From contig JAIYCR010000038.1 in the NCBI GenBank assembly GCA_027487905.1, positions 1-64,000 of the forward strand: DNA of 64,000 nt, read 5' to 3'. Positions 26,105-33,584 of the stretch are shown here, in pieces. The stretch is from Rubrivivax sp. (GTDB lineage Bacteria > Pseudomonadota > Gammaproteobacteria > Burkholderiales > Burkholderiaceae_C). Below the pieces are notes generated by a model. The model ran no database searches. It had not been told where the DNA came from and saw nothing but the letters and a program-made list of their open reading frames with translations. A program made the position numbers and the translations under genes. Each line of letters begins with the position of its first letter. Position 1 is the stretch's first letter.

Positions 26105-26796
26105 ACCTTCACCGACGGCTGTGCTTGAAGCGGCTGCTGCCCCTGGCCGGCAGTGCCCTGGCCGCGGGTGGCCTGGCCGCGGGCTGTGCTTCGCCCTCGC
26201 CGCCGGTTCGCCTGTATGCACTTCGCGACCTGCCACCGAGCGGCGAGCTGCTGCCGGCGCGGCGCCCGGGCCTGGGCCCCTGGGAACTGTCGATGCGGGT
26301 GGACATGCCCGGCCTGCTTGAGCGCGACACGCTGCATCGCCTGAGCGGAGCGGCAGGCCTTGAGCCGCTGGTCGGGCATCGCTGGGCCGAGCCCCTGCGG
26401 GACGCGGTGCCCCGCATCCTGCTGCGCGACCTGCAGGCACTGACCGCGGCGGATCGGGTGTGGCCAGCGCCCGCGCCCCGCGAGGTTCGGCCCCTGGAGC
26501 GGCTGCATGTGACGCTGCTGGCCCTGCACGCCGGCCCCGAGCCTGAACGCCTGCGTGTGGCCGCGCGCTGGTGGTGGGTGCGACTCGCGCCCACCGCCGC
26601 CAGGGGCAACGGTTCGGCCCTCCCGGGAGCGCAGGGCGCGGTGCCCGAGGGGATAGGCGCCCACACCGCAACGGCGCCCGGGGCCGAGGCCGACTTCGCC
26701 CTGGCACTGCCCGATGCGTCCGCCGACGCCCTGGCCGAGGGCCATCGGCTGGCGCTGTGGCGCCTGGCCAGCCGGGTGGTCGATTCGGCGGCCTGA
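26101..26796 (+). CDS. ABC transporter auxiliary lipoprotein (PqiC-like)
   Basis: A 231-residue lipoprotein. The signal peptide has RRLCLKR followed by a hydrophobic core and the lipobox LAAGC, with lipidation expected at Cys29. The rest matches the ABC_trans_aux/PqiC type: RLYALRDLP near the N-terminus and a repeated beta pattern. In PqiABC and related systems this outer-membrane-facing lipoprotein completes the lipid path. A Gly/Ala-rich insert lies at about 165-195. It overlaps the MCE gene by 4 bp and ends the operon; the next gene is on the opposite strand. Confidence 0.85.
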   Translation: MNLHRRLCLKRLLPLAGSALAAGGLAAGCASPSPPVRLYALRDLPPSGELLPARRPGLGPWELSMRVDMPGLLERDTLHRLSGAAGLEPLVGHRWAEPLRDAVPRILLRDLQALTAADRVWPAPAPREVRPLERLHVTLLALHAGPEPERLRVAARWWWVRLAPTAARGNGSALPGAQGAVPEGIGAHTATAPGAEADFALALPDASADALAEGHRLALWRLASRVVDSAA

Positions 26797-26856
26797 GGCG
26801 GCTGGGGTGCGCCGGGAGGTGCGCCAGGTGGTGCGGACCGCTCCAGCGCCGGTCGC

Positions 26857-29079
26857 TCAGGGCGGGCTGCTCCGCCCGGGCAGCAAGGCCGCCAGCGCCT
26901 GCAGGGCGTCCACCAGCGAAGGCGGCGTGATCGGCTTGGGCAGGTGCAGCTGATAGCCGGCGGCCCGGGCGAGGTCGGCATCGTCCGGCCGGACGAAAGC
27001 GGTCATGGCCGCCGCAGGCGTGGCGCCGCCCTCCTCGGGCGGCAGCTGGCGCACCCGGCGGATGAATTCGTAGCCATCCATGTCGGGCATGCCGATGTCG
27101 CTGACCAGCAGGTCGGGCCGATCGCGGGTGACCCGCCCGAGGGCGTCCATGGCCGCCGAGGCCAGCAGCACGCGCGCGCCCGCCTGCTGCAGCACGTGTC
27201 CGATCACCGCTCGCACATCGGGCTGGTCGTCCACCAGCAGCACCGACAGGCCATCCAGCGGGCGTTCGTGCACAGCGGGTGTGGTGGAGGGTGAGTGGGC
27301 GGGTCTGGGTGAAGGTGCGGGTGAAGGCGCCGGCGCGGCACCCACGCGCGCGCCCCCCGCCGTGGCGGCAGGGGCCGGCTGCACGGTGCCGGACTGCACG
27401 CGCAGCCCACCGGCCCCGCCCGAGGCGCCCAGGTCCGCCAGGGGCGCAGGGACACGGCCGGCCTCATCGGGCAGCGCCGCCTCGAGCAAGGGCAACACCA
27501 CGGTGAAGGTGGAGCCCAGGCCGCTGCCAGCGCTGTGCGCCCACACGCTTCCGCCATGCAGTTCGACCAGGTGGCGCACGATGGAAAGCCCGATGCCCAG
27601 CCCGCCATAGCGTCGGCTGGTGCCCGGGTCCTGCTGCTGGAAAGGCTCGAAGAGCCGGGCGCTGAAATGCGGCTCGATGCCCTGGCCGTTGTCGCGCACG
27701 GTGATCACCGCGCGCCCGCCTTCGGCCTTCAGCGAGACCTGCACGTCCGAGCCCTCTGGCGAGAACTTGATGGCGTTGTTCAGCAGGTTGCCCACGATCT
27801 GCTGCAGCCGCGCCGCGTCTCCCAGCACCTCGACCAGCCCGGGGCTGAACGAGGCTCGCAGGCCCACCTGCCGGTTGCTGGCGGCGGGCAGCGCCGCATC
27901 GATGGCTGCAGCCACGGCGCTCCCCAGGTCGATGCGCTGGCGGTCAAGGCGCAACTGCCCGGCCTCGATGCGGTTCATGTCCAGCAAGTCCTCGATGAGC
28001 CTGACCTGCAGCCGGGCGTTGCGCGAGATGGCCTGCAGGCCATGCTGCAGCGTGGACGCGTCCAGGTTGCCCCGCTCCAGCACATGGGCCCAGCCAAGGA
28101 TGGCCGCCAGCGGCGTGCGCAGTTCGTGCGACAGCGTCGCCAGGAACTCGCCCTTGATGCGGCTGGCCCGCTCGGCTGCCAGCCGGGCCGACTGCGCCTG
28201 AGCGAGCGACTGCTCGCTCGCGCGCTCGATCTGCCGGCGCTCGGTGATGTCCTGGATGAGCATCAGGTAGCCGATCAACTCGTCGCGTGGACCCTTGAGC
28301 GCGCTGAGCACCACCGCAGCGTCGAAGCGGCTGCCGTCGCGACGCTGCCGCACGACGTCGCCCGCGAACTCGCCGCGCTCGGCGGCCAGGCGGCGCTCCT
28401 CGGCCGGCCGGCAGGCCACCAGGTCCTCGCGGGTGTAGAGCCTTTCCACCGGCATGCCCATGGCCTCCTCGGCCGGGTAGCCCTGGATGCGGGCGGCGCC
28501 CTGGTGCCACGAGGTGATGCGCCCCGAAGGGTTGAGGGTGAAGATCGCGTAGTCGCGCACGCCGTCGAGCAATGCGCGCAGCTCCGCGGTGCATGCGTGC
28601 AGCACCCGCTCGACGCGGTGCAGGTCGCGCCCGGGCGGTGCGCAATGGGCCCGCTCGGTGACATCGCTGGTCACCGCCACGGCGCCGATCACCGATTGCG
28701 CCACGCGGATCGGCGCGGCGGCCGTTCTGAGCAGCACGTCCCGACCGGAGTCCGGGCGGGTGATCCACAGTTCGTCCACCGTGTTGCGGCCCTGCAGCGC
28801 CCGTCGGAAGGGCAGGTCGGCCTCGTCGATCAGCGGGCCCGCGCGCAGACGACGAAGGCGGAACTGCCCGATGCGCCCGGCCGGTGTGGGCTCAAGGCTT
28901 TCGTTGGAGGCGATGCCCAGCTGCTGCAGCGCCGCCGCATTGCAGTGCAGCGACCCATCGTGTCCGCCCACATGAACGCCATCGGCGAGGTCGGCCAGGG
29001 CGCTGTCCAGCGCCTGGCGCAGCTGCTCATCGATCGGCGCGGCCGCGGGGCTCATGGACTCGCTCGAGGGGCAGGGCAT
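26857..29079 (-). CDS. hybrid sensor histidine kinase / response regulator (soluble)
   Basis: A 740-residue kinase with no membrane segment, so probably cytoplasmic. Two PAS-like regions (about 20-145 and 165-285) are followed by HisKA with the phospho-acceptor His318 in FLATLSHELRTPL. The ATPase domain follows (N box NLLNNAIKF, G box GLGIGLSI). After a Pro/Ala-rich linker of about 65 residues comes a receiver domain (LLVDDQPDV, phospho-acceptor Asp661 in VSDIGMPDMDG, Lys715). Numbering is from ATG 29079; an in-frame ATG at 29055 is also possible and neither has a strong ribosome-binding site. There is no adjacent response regulator. The soluble PAS sensing part suggests a redox, light or small-ligand signal. 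Confidence 0.92.
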   Translation of the reverse strand: MPCPSSESMSPAAAPIDEQLRQALDSALADLADGVHVGGHDGSLHCNAAALQQLGIASNESLEPTPAGRIGQFRLRRLRAGPLIDEADLPFRRALQGRNTVDELWITRPDSGRDVLLRTAAAPIRVAQSVIGAVAVTSDVTERAHCAPPGRDLHRVERVLHACTAELRALLDGVRDYAIFTLNPSGRITSWHQGAARIQGYPAEEAMGMPVERLYTREDLVACRPAEERRLAAERGEFAGDVVRQRRDGSRFDAAVVLSALKGPRDELIGYLMLIQDITERRQIERASEQSLAQAQSARLAAERASRIKGEFLATLSHELRTPLAAILGWAHVLERGNLDASTLQHGLQAISRNARLQVRLIEDLLDMNRIEAGQLRLDRQRIDLGSAVAAAIDAALPAASNRQVGLRASFSPGLVEVLGDAARLQQIVGNLLNNAIKFSPEGSDVQVSLKAEGGRAVITVRDNGQGIEPHFSARLFEPFQQQDPGTSRRYGGLGIGLSIVRHLVELHGGSVWAHSAGSGLGSTFTVVLPLLEAALPDEAGRVPAPLADLGASGGAGGLRVQSGTVQPAPAATAGGARVGAAPAPSPAPSPRPAHSPSTTPAVHERPLDGLSVLLVDDQPDVRAVIGHVLQQAGARVLLASAAMDALGRVTRDRPDLLVSDIGMPDMDGYEFIRRVRQLPPEEGGATPAAAMTAFVRPDDADLARAAGYQLHLPKPITPPSLVDALQALAALLPGRSSPP

Positions 29080-29167
29080 GGCGGATCACAGCAATCGGCG
29101 TTCCGCCAGAGCGCAGCGCCCGGGCCGCACAGCACCGCCGGGCGCCCCGGGCGCCTCCCAGGGCCGT

Positions 29168-29662
29168 TCAGGGCTGGGACGACTCGGCCAGCGACGCCAG
29201 CACGTCCTCGCGCACGGCGGCGATTTGTTCGGCCAGGCTTTGCAGGTCCGCCTGCGACTCGCGCATGCGCGGGAAGATCTCGCCCTCCTCTTCCTGCACG
29301 TGACGCCGGACCAGCTCGGACAGCACGGCCACGGTGCTGTCGAAGCGGTCGTCGGACGGGTCGAGCGACTGGATCTGGCCGATGAGCTCGCGCATCGACG
29401 CGTGTTCGGACTCGGCCTCGTCGACCTCCTCTTCGTCGCCCAGGGCCGCGCGCACCGCGGGGTAGAAGACCTCTTCCTCGGCGGCGGCGTGGGCGGTGAG
29501 CGCGTTGCAGATGCGCAGGGCCAGCGTCTGGCGCTGGGCGTCATCGGCGCCCTCGTCCACCAGGTCCTCGAATTCGTCGAACCATTCCCGCACATCGTCA
29601 TGGTCCAGGGTGAGCAGGTCGATGGCGTTGTCGACGGGGTCGGTCTGGGTATCGGGGGTCAT
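29168..29662 (-). CDS. hemerythrin HHE domain protein (1 of 4)
   Basis: A 164-residue, acidic, four-helix-bundle protein with the HHE-type di-iron pattern: DHDDVREWFDEF, AHAAAEEEVFYPAV, SEHASMRELIGQI and RRHVQEEEGEIFPRM. These supply five His and two carboxylate ligands of the kind that bind O2, NO or iron. ATG 29662 has AGG seven bases upstream. The open frame extends to 29887 in a different, basic composition and is rejected. It lies alone between the second hybrid kinase and a divergent small gene. The same class of protein is encoded three more times in the window at 38037, 45042 and 61072. Confidence 0.88.
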   Translation of the reverse strand: MTPDTQTDPVDNAIDLLTLDHDDVREWFDEFEDLVDEGADDAQRQTLALRICNALTAHAAAEEEVFYPAVRAALGDEEEVDEAESEHASMRELIGQIQSLDPSDDRFDSTVAVLSELVRRHVQEEEGEIFPRMRESQADLQSLAEQIAAVREDVLASLAESSQP

Positions 29663-29867
29663 GGTCATGCCTGTGGTGACGCCGGGCCCCACGGCCCAGT
29701 CGGTTACGAATTCGGGCAATCGACACGCCCGCGCCGGGCGACACGGGCATGCTCGAGACCTCTGCAGCCGGCCGTGGAACGGCGCTTTTCGAGCGATCGC
29801 GGAACCGCCATGGACGCCATTCTCGAAACGCATCACGCCCGGTGCTCCACGACCCCATCGACCCGCC

Positions 29868-30191
29868 ATGCGCCAACGCCTCGCCAACCGCCGCCTCTAC
29901 ATCGCTGACCTCGCCCGGCGTCAGTCCGAGCTTGAAAACGGGCGCATCCCCATGGATGCACTGGCCTATCGGGTGCTGGCCAAGCGGATGCGTTCAGCGC
30001 TGGCCGGGCTGCCCGCGCCAAGGCTGATGTACGGCTTCGCCGAACTGGAGCCCCACCTGCAGCCGCTGGTGTACGCAGCGCTGGAGCAGCGCCATTTCGA
30101 CGAAACCGGGATGCTGCTCGGACCGCAGGGCCGGCGCTCGGCCGAGCTGGCCGAGGCCTTGCTGGCGCGGCTGCAGATCGCAGCGGCCTGA
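29868..30191 (+). CDS. conserved hypothetical protein (107 aa)
   Basis: A soluble 107-residue protein, basic at the N-terminus (MRQRLANRRLYIADLARRQ) and predicted helical throughout. I do not recognise a domain. ATG 29868 is chosen since the codons before it belong to a shadow frame; no strong ribosome-binding site is seen. It is transcribed divergently from the hemerythrin gene and convergently with the ABC exporter, ending 10 bases before it. No function is proposed. Confidence 0.6.
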   Translation: MRQRLANRRLYIADLARRQSELENGRIPMDALAYRVLAKRMRSALAGLPAPRLMYGFAELEPHLQPLVYAALEQRHFDETGMLLGPQGRRSAELAEALLARLQIAAA

Positions 30192-30200
30192 AGCGCCGAC

Positions 30201-32009
30201 TCAGGCCGCGCTCAGCGCCGCCCCGGTGGCGGCCTGCGGCCCCTGAAGCATCGCGGCGAACACCGGCTGGCGGGCTTGCAGCTCGTCGGCCGTGCCCACA
30301 TCGACCAGGCGGCCGTCGATCATCAGGCCCACCCGGTCGAAGTGCCGCAGAAGGCCCATGCGGTGGACGGCGGCCACCAGCGTGGAGCCCTCGAAGGCCT
30401 CGCCGATGCGCTGCTGCACATGCTGCTCGATCAGCGGGTCCAGCGCGCTGGTGGGCTCGTCGAGCAGCAGCAGCGAACTGCGCCGCGCGGCGAGCAGACC
30501 CCGGGCGAGCGCCAGGCGCTGGCGCTGGCCACCGCTCAGATTGAAGCCCCGCTCGGACATCGGGGTGTCCAGCCCCTGCGGAAGGCTGGCCAGCACCTCG
30601 TCGAAGGCACTGGCACGCATCGCGCGGAGAAGGTCGGTCTCGTCCACGGCTTCGCCGAAGCACAGGTTCTCGCGCAGGCTGGCCTCGAAGACCTCGGTTT
30701 CCTGTGGCACGAGCGTGGAGACGCCCGCCGCGTGCCGCAGGCCCGGATGCACCACGCCGTCCACTGCCAGCTGCCCCTCCTGGGCGTCGTAAAGCCCCGC
30801 CAGCACGCGCAGCAGCGTGCTCTTGCCCGACCCGCTGGGCCCGACGAGGGCCAGGCGCTCGCCGCGCCGCAGGCTCAGATCGACGCGCTCGACCCCACCG
30901 CGCGAGCGGCCATCGGGGCGCTGCGCGTGGGCGAAGCCCAGCTGCCGCCACTCCATGCGCTCCCAGCGCTGCGGCCAGGCCGGCCCGGGCGTGCACTGGG
31001 GCGCGGTGCGCACGATGCCGGCGCTCGCGTGATCGGCCTGCGTCTGGGCCAGGCCCTGGTAGTGGGCGGCCATCGAACCCAGCACGCTGGAGGCTTGCTG
31101 CGCGTATTGGTGGACCATGAACAGGCTGCCGATGAGCAAGGTGCCGCCGGCGCCCGCCGCCCCCAGGGTGTGCAGCGCGTAGACCACCACCAGCCCCCAG
31201 CTGAGGGCCACGGTCAGCAGGTCCACCGTGCACCACTTCCATTCGGTGAGCACGATGCTGCGGCCCAGGGGCTTGAACACCGCCAGCAGCCGCTCCTCGA
31301 GCAGCCGTCGCGCCGGCTGCTGCAGCCGCAGGCTGGCCAGCGCGGAGATGTTGCCCACGAAGTCCAGCAGGCGCGCCGCGTAGCGCCGCTCGGCGAGGTT
31401 CTCGCGCAGGGCCAGGTTCATCAGCGCCCGGTCGAAGCGCAGCACCGCCAGCGCCACCGCGCAGAAGCCCAGCAAGGCCAGCCCACCGGTCGTGGGCGAC
31501 AGCAGATACAGCGCCACCAGCGGGCCGACGAGCTGGATGAAGTTCTGCAGGTAGATGAACTGGGTCTGGGTGAAGCCGTACAGCGCCTGGCTCGCCTGGC
31601 CGACACGATGCTGCAGGTCGCCCGAGTGGTGCTGGTCGTGCCAGGCGAGCGGTGCGGCCAGCAGCCGGGCGAACAGGGCGTCGGCCACGCTGTGCCGCAC
31701 GCGCAGCGCCACCCCGCGCTCGAGCACCCGGGCCGGGCCGTGCAGCGCCCAGGACAGCCCGTGCAGCATCAGCGACGCGCCTATCCACAGGGCCGCCGTC
31801 TGAAGGCCTGCCCGGCCCTGGGTCTGGATGGCGTTGATGGCCTGCGCAGCCATCAGCGGCAGCGACAGCTTGAGCAGCTGCGATCCGCCCAGCAGCGACA
31901 GCGCCAGCGCCAGGCGGGCGCGGGCACCCCGGGCATGGACCCACATGTCGCGGTAGAGATCGGAAAGCGGCGTGGCAGGGTCGAGGACAGGACTGGCAGC
32001 GTGTGACAT
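30201..32009 (-). CDS. ABC exporter, fused permease and ATPase
   Basis: A 602-residue half-transporter of the exporter class. The N-terminal membrane domain (about 30-320) has six segments. The ATPase domain (about 350-590) has Walker A GPSGSGKST (390-398), the signature LSGGQRQRLALARG (from 491), Walker B LLLLDEPTSALD (513-524) and a switch His in AAVHRMG. All catalytic positions look intact, so a homodimer should be active. The substrate is unknown; lipid, drug or peptide export are all possible. It is a single gene. The 5' region before 32009 is a 415-base gap shared with the divergent L,D-transpeptidase-like gene. Confidence 0.9.
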   Translation of the reverse strand: MSHAASPVLDPATPLSDLYRDMWVHARGARARLALALSLLGGSQLLKLSLPLMAAQAINAIQTQGRAGLQTAALWIGASLMLHGLSWALHGPARVLERGVALRVRHSVADALFARLLAAPLAWHDQHHSGDLQHRVGQASQALYGFTQTQFIYLQNFIQLVGPLVALYLLSPTTGGLALLGFCAVALAVLRFDRALMNLALRENLAERRYAARLLDFVGNISALASLRLQQPARRLLEERLLAVFKPLGRSIVLTEWKWCTVDLLTVALSWGLVVVYALHTLGAAGAGGTLLIGSLFMVHQYAQQASSVLGSMAAHYQGLAQTQADHASAGIVRTAPQCTPGPAWPQRWERMEWRQLGFAHAQRPDGRSRGGVERVDLSLRRGERLALVGPSGSGKSTLLRVLAGLYDAQEGQLAVDGVVHPGLRHAAGVSTLVPQETEVFEASLRENLCFGEAVDETDLLRAMRASAFDEVLASLPQGLDTPMSERGFNLSGGQRQRLALARGLLAARRSSLLLLDEPTSALDPLIEQHVQQRIGEAFEGSTLVAAVHRMGLLRHFDRVGLMIDGRLVDVGTADELQARQPVFAAMLQGPQAATGAALSAA

Positions 32010-32424
32010 GGCGAGGGCACGAGGCCGGAAAGCTGTGGAACGGGGCGGCGCAGGGGACCGGCGTGGAGAAACGGGCGCGGAGGAAAGGGCGCGAAGAAGC
32101 GGACTGCAAGAAGCGATGGCGTGCAGGGCATTCGGACGCTTCTTGTTGCGATGGCACGGGTGCAGGGCCGACAGAATCGTCTGCAGGTCCGGTGCTCAAC
32201 CCAGAGCCCCTCCCCCGTTTTTCCCCGCTTTCCCGCTGCGCCGACACCTCGGACGAACGATGCTGGCTTTCCCTCGATCCTGCGTTCAGTCAACGCGCTG
32301 CGACCCCCTCCGGGTTGACCCCAGGTGTAAGCGCCCGCAACGCTTCTGGGCCGTCGTTCACGCTGCGTTCCAGGCCCCTTCGAATCACTGCAGTGCGCGC
32401 TCGCGGAGCTTCTCGCCTGGGCGG
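32010..32424. other. divergent intergenic region with an inverted repeat
   Basis: About 415 bases between the ABC exporter and the L,D-transpeptidase-like gene, probably holding promoters in both directions. CAAGAAGCG (32107-32115) and CGCTTCTTG (32137-32145) form a perfect 9-bp inverted repeat with a 21-base loop. A pyrimidine-rich stretch follows at about 32205-32235. The open frames that cross it have no supported start or domain. No convincing -35/-10 pair was found. Confidence 0.5.
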
Positions 32425-33087
32425 GTGGGCCTGTGGATGGCGCTGGCCGCGTTGCCTGCGAGTGCATTCGCTTCCCCCAACCCGGAGCAGGCAAGGTTTC
32501 GACTGGACACGGCTGAGACGCGCACGGACCCGGCGGCACCCAGCCCGACGCAGGGTCTGGTTCGCGAGATCGTGCAGCGCGGCGACGGCCAGGGGCGCCC
32601 TTTCGTCGTGGTGGACAAGCGCAGCGCCCAGGTGTGGGTGCACGCCGCGGACGGCCGCCTGGTGGGCCGCTCACCGGCCTTGCTGGGCTCTGCCTCGGGC
32701 GATGGTTCCGTCCCGGGCGTCGGCGAACGCACCCAGCGGCGAGCCTTGCGGCCGGAGGACCGCACCACGCCGGCCGGGCGCTTCGAGGCCCGGGTGGGGC
32801 GCAACCTCAGCGGGGAGGCGGTGGTGTGGGTCGACTGGGATGCGGCGCTGGCCATCCACCGGCTGCGCGACGGACCGAGCCGGGCGCAGCGCGAACTGCG
32901 GCTTCGAAGTCGCGCCGAGGCGCGGCGGGTCTCCGACGGCTGTGTCGTCGTGCCGGGCGAGTTCTTCGACGCGGTGGTGCTGCCCACGCTGTCCGGCGGC
33001 CGTTCGACGGTCTACATCCTGCCCGAGGGGCCGGGCGCGGCGACGCTCGACGCGATGGCCAGTGCATCAGCCCGGCAGGCGATGTAG
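32425..33087 (+). CDS. L,D-transpeptidase (YkuD)-like secreted protein
   Basis: A protein of about 220 residues. It has a hydrophobic leader ending ALPASAFA, likely cut after Ala. A YkuD-type domain follows, with AIHRLRDG supplying the family histidine and RVSDGCVVV supplying the catalytic cysteine of the SxGC motif. The usual Arg after the Cys-Ile pair is replaced by Val, so activity is less certain. Such enzymes make 3-3 cross-links in peptidoglycan or attach proteins to it. The start is unsure: GTG 32425 and ATG 32437 both give a signal peptide without a charged n-region, while ATG 32260 gives a long leader with SARSRSFSPGR before the hydrophobic core. It ends 200 bases before a convergent minus-strand gene. 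Confidence 0.75.
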   Translation: MGLWMALAALPASAFASPNPEQARFRLDTAETRTDPAAPSPTQGLVREIVQRGDGQGRPFVVVDKRSAQVWVHAADGRLVGRSPALLGSASGDGSVPGVGERTQRRALRPEDRTTPAGRFEARVGRNLSGEAVVWVDWDAALAIHRLRDGPSRAQRELRLRSRAEARRVSDGCVVVPGEFFDAVVLPTLSGGRSTVYILPEGPGAATLDAMASASARQAM

Positions 33088-33285
33088 CTCTGCGCTGAGC
33101 CGCCCAGCAAGGGGTGGCCCGCCCGACCGAATGCAGCAACCGAACAGCACCGCTTCCGGCAGCGCCCAGATGCAAGCAGAGGTAAGAAAAGCTGCAGGCA
33201 CGGCTGCGCCTGGTGAAGCCTGAGCACGACACGAAACCGGCACGGGAGCCTCACTCGAACCGCACGGGAGCGGCCCGCCGCCGCT

Positions 33286-33549
33286 TCAGCGCCCACCGCG
33301 AACCGCCTGAAGCAAGCCGATGGCCACGCCCGACTCGGCCACTGGCGCCGGCCCGGCCGGCGAAACCCCCTCCCCCACCTGCAGACCGACGGCCGCCATT
33401 GCCAGCGCCCCGCAGACCGCCCAGATGAAGAGGCTGCGCCAGGGCCGCTGCCGCCGCTCCCGCCGCCGCCGCTCCGGCTGATGTCCGCCGGCGCGGGAAG
33501 GCTCGGGGCGTTCGGACGCCGGGTGGACGAGGGCAGACAGGTTGGCCAT
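33286..33549 (-). CDS. small single-span membrane protein, unknown function
   Basis: An 87-residue product with a strongly basic cytoplasmic part (QPERRRRERRQRPWR) and one membrane segment (SLFIWAVCGALAMAAVGLQV). No family is recognised. It begins 35 bases after the AsmA-like gene on the same strand and may be its operon partner. The Shine-Dalgarno site is poor. A competing open frame at 33251-33565 on the same strand reads as Gly/Ala-rich noise and was set aside. Confidence 0.5.
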   Translation of the reverse strand: MANLSALVHPASERPEPSRAGGHQPERRRRERRQRPWRSLFIWAVCGALAMAAVGLQVGEGVSPAGPAPVAESGVAIGLLQAVRGGR

Positions 33550-33584
33550 GGCGGTGGATCGGCAAACCCCGTGCCCATCCCGCT

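Noticed and set aside
23411-26707. A 1098-codon minus-strand open frame
   Set aside because: It is antisense to the four-gene MCE operon, whose proteins have clear motifs and overlapping starts.
33251-33565. A 104-codon minus-strand frame beside the AsmA-like gene
   Set aside because: The product is Gly/Ala/Arg-rich noise, and the overlapping frame 33286-33549 has a clear membrane segment and is a better candidate.
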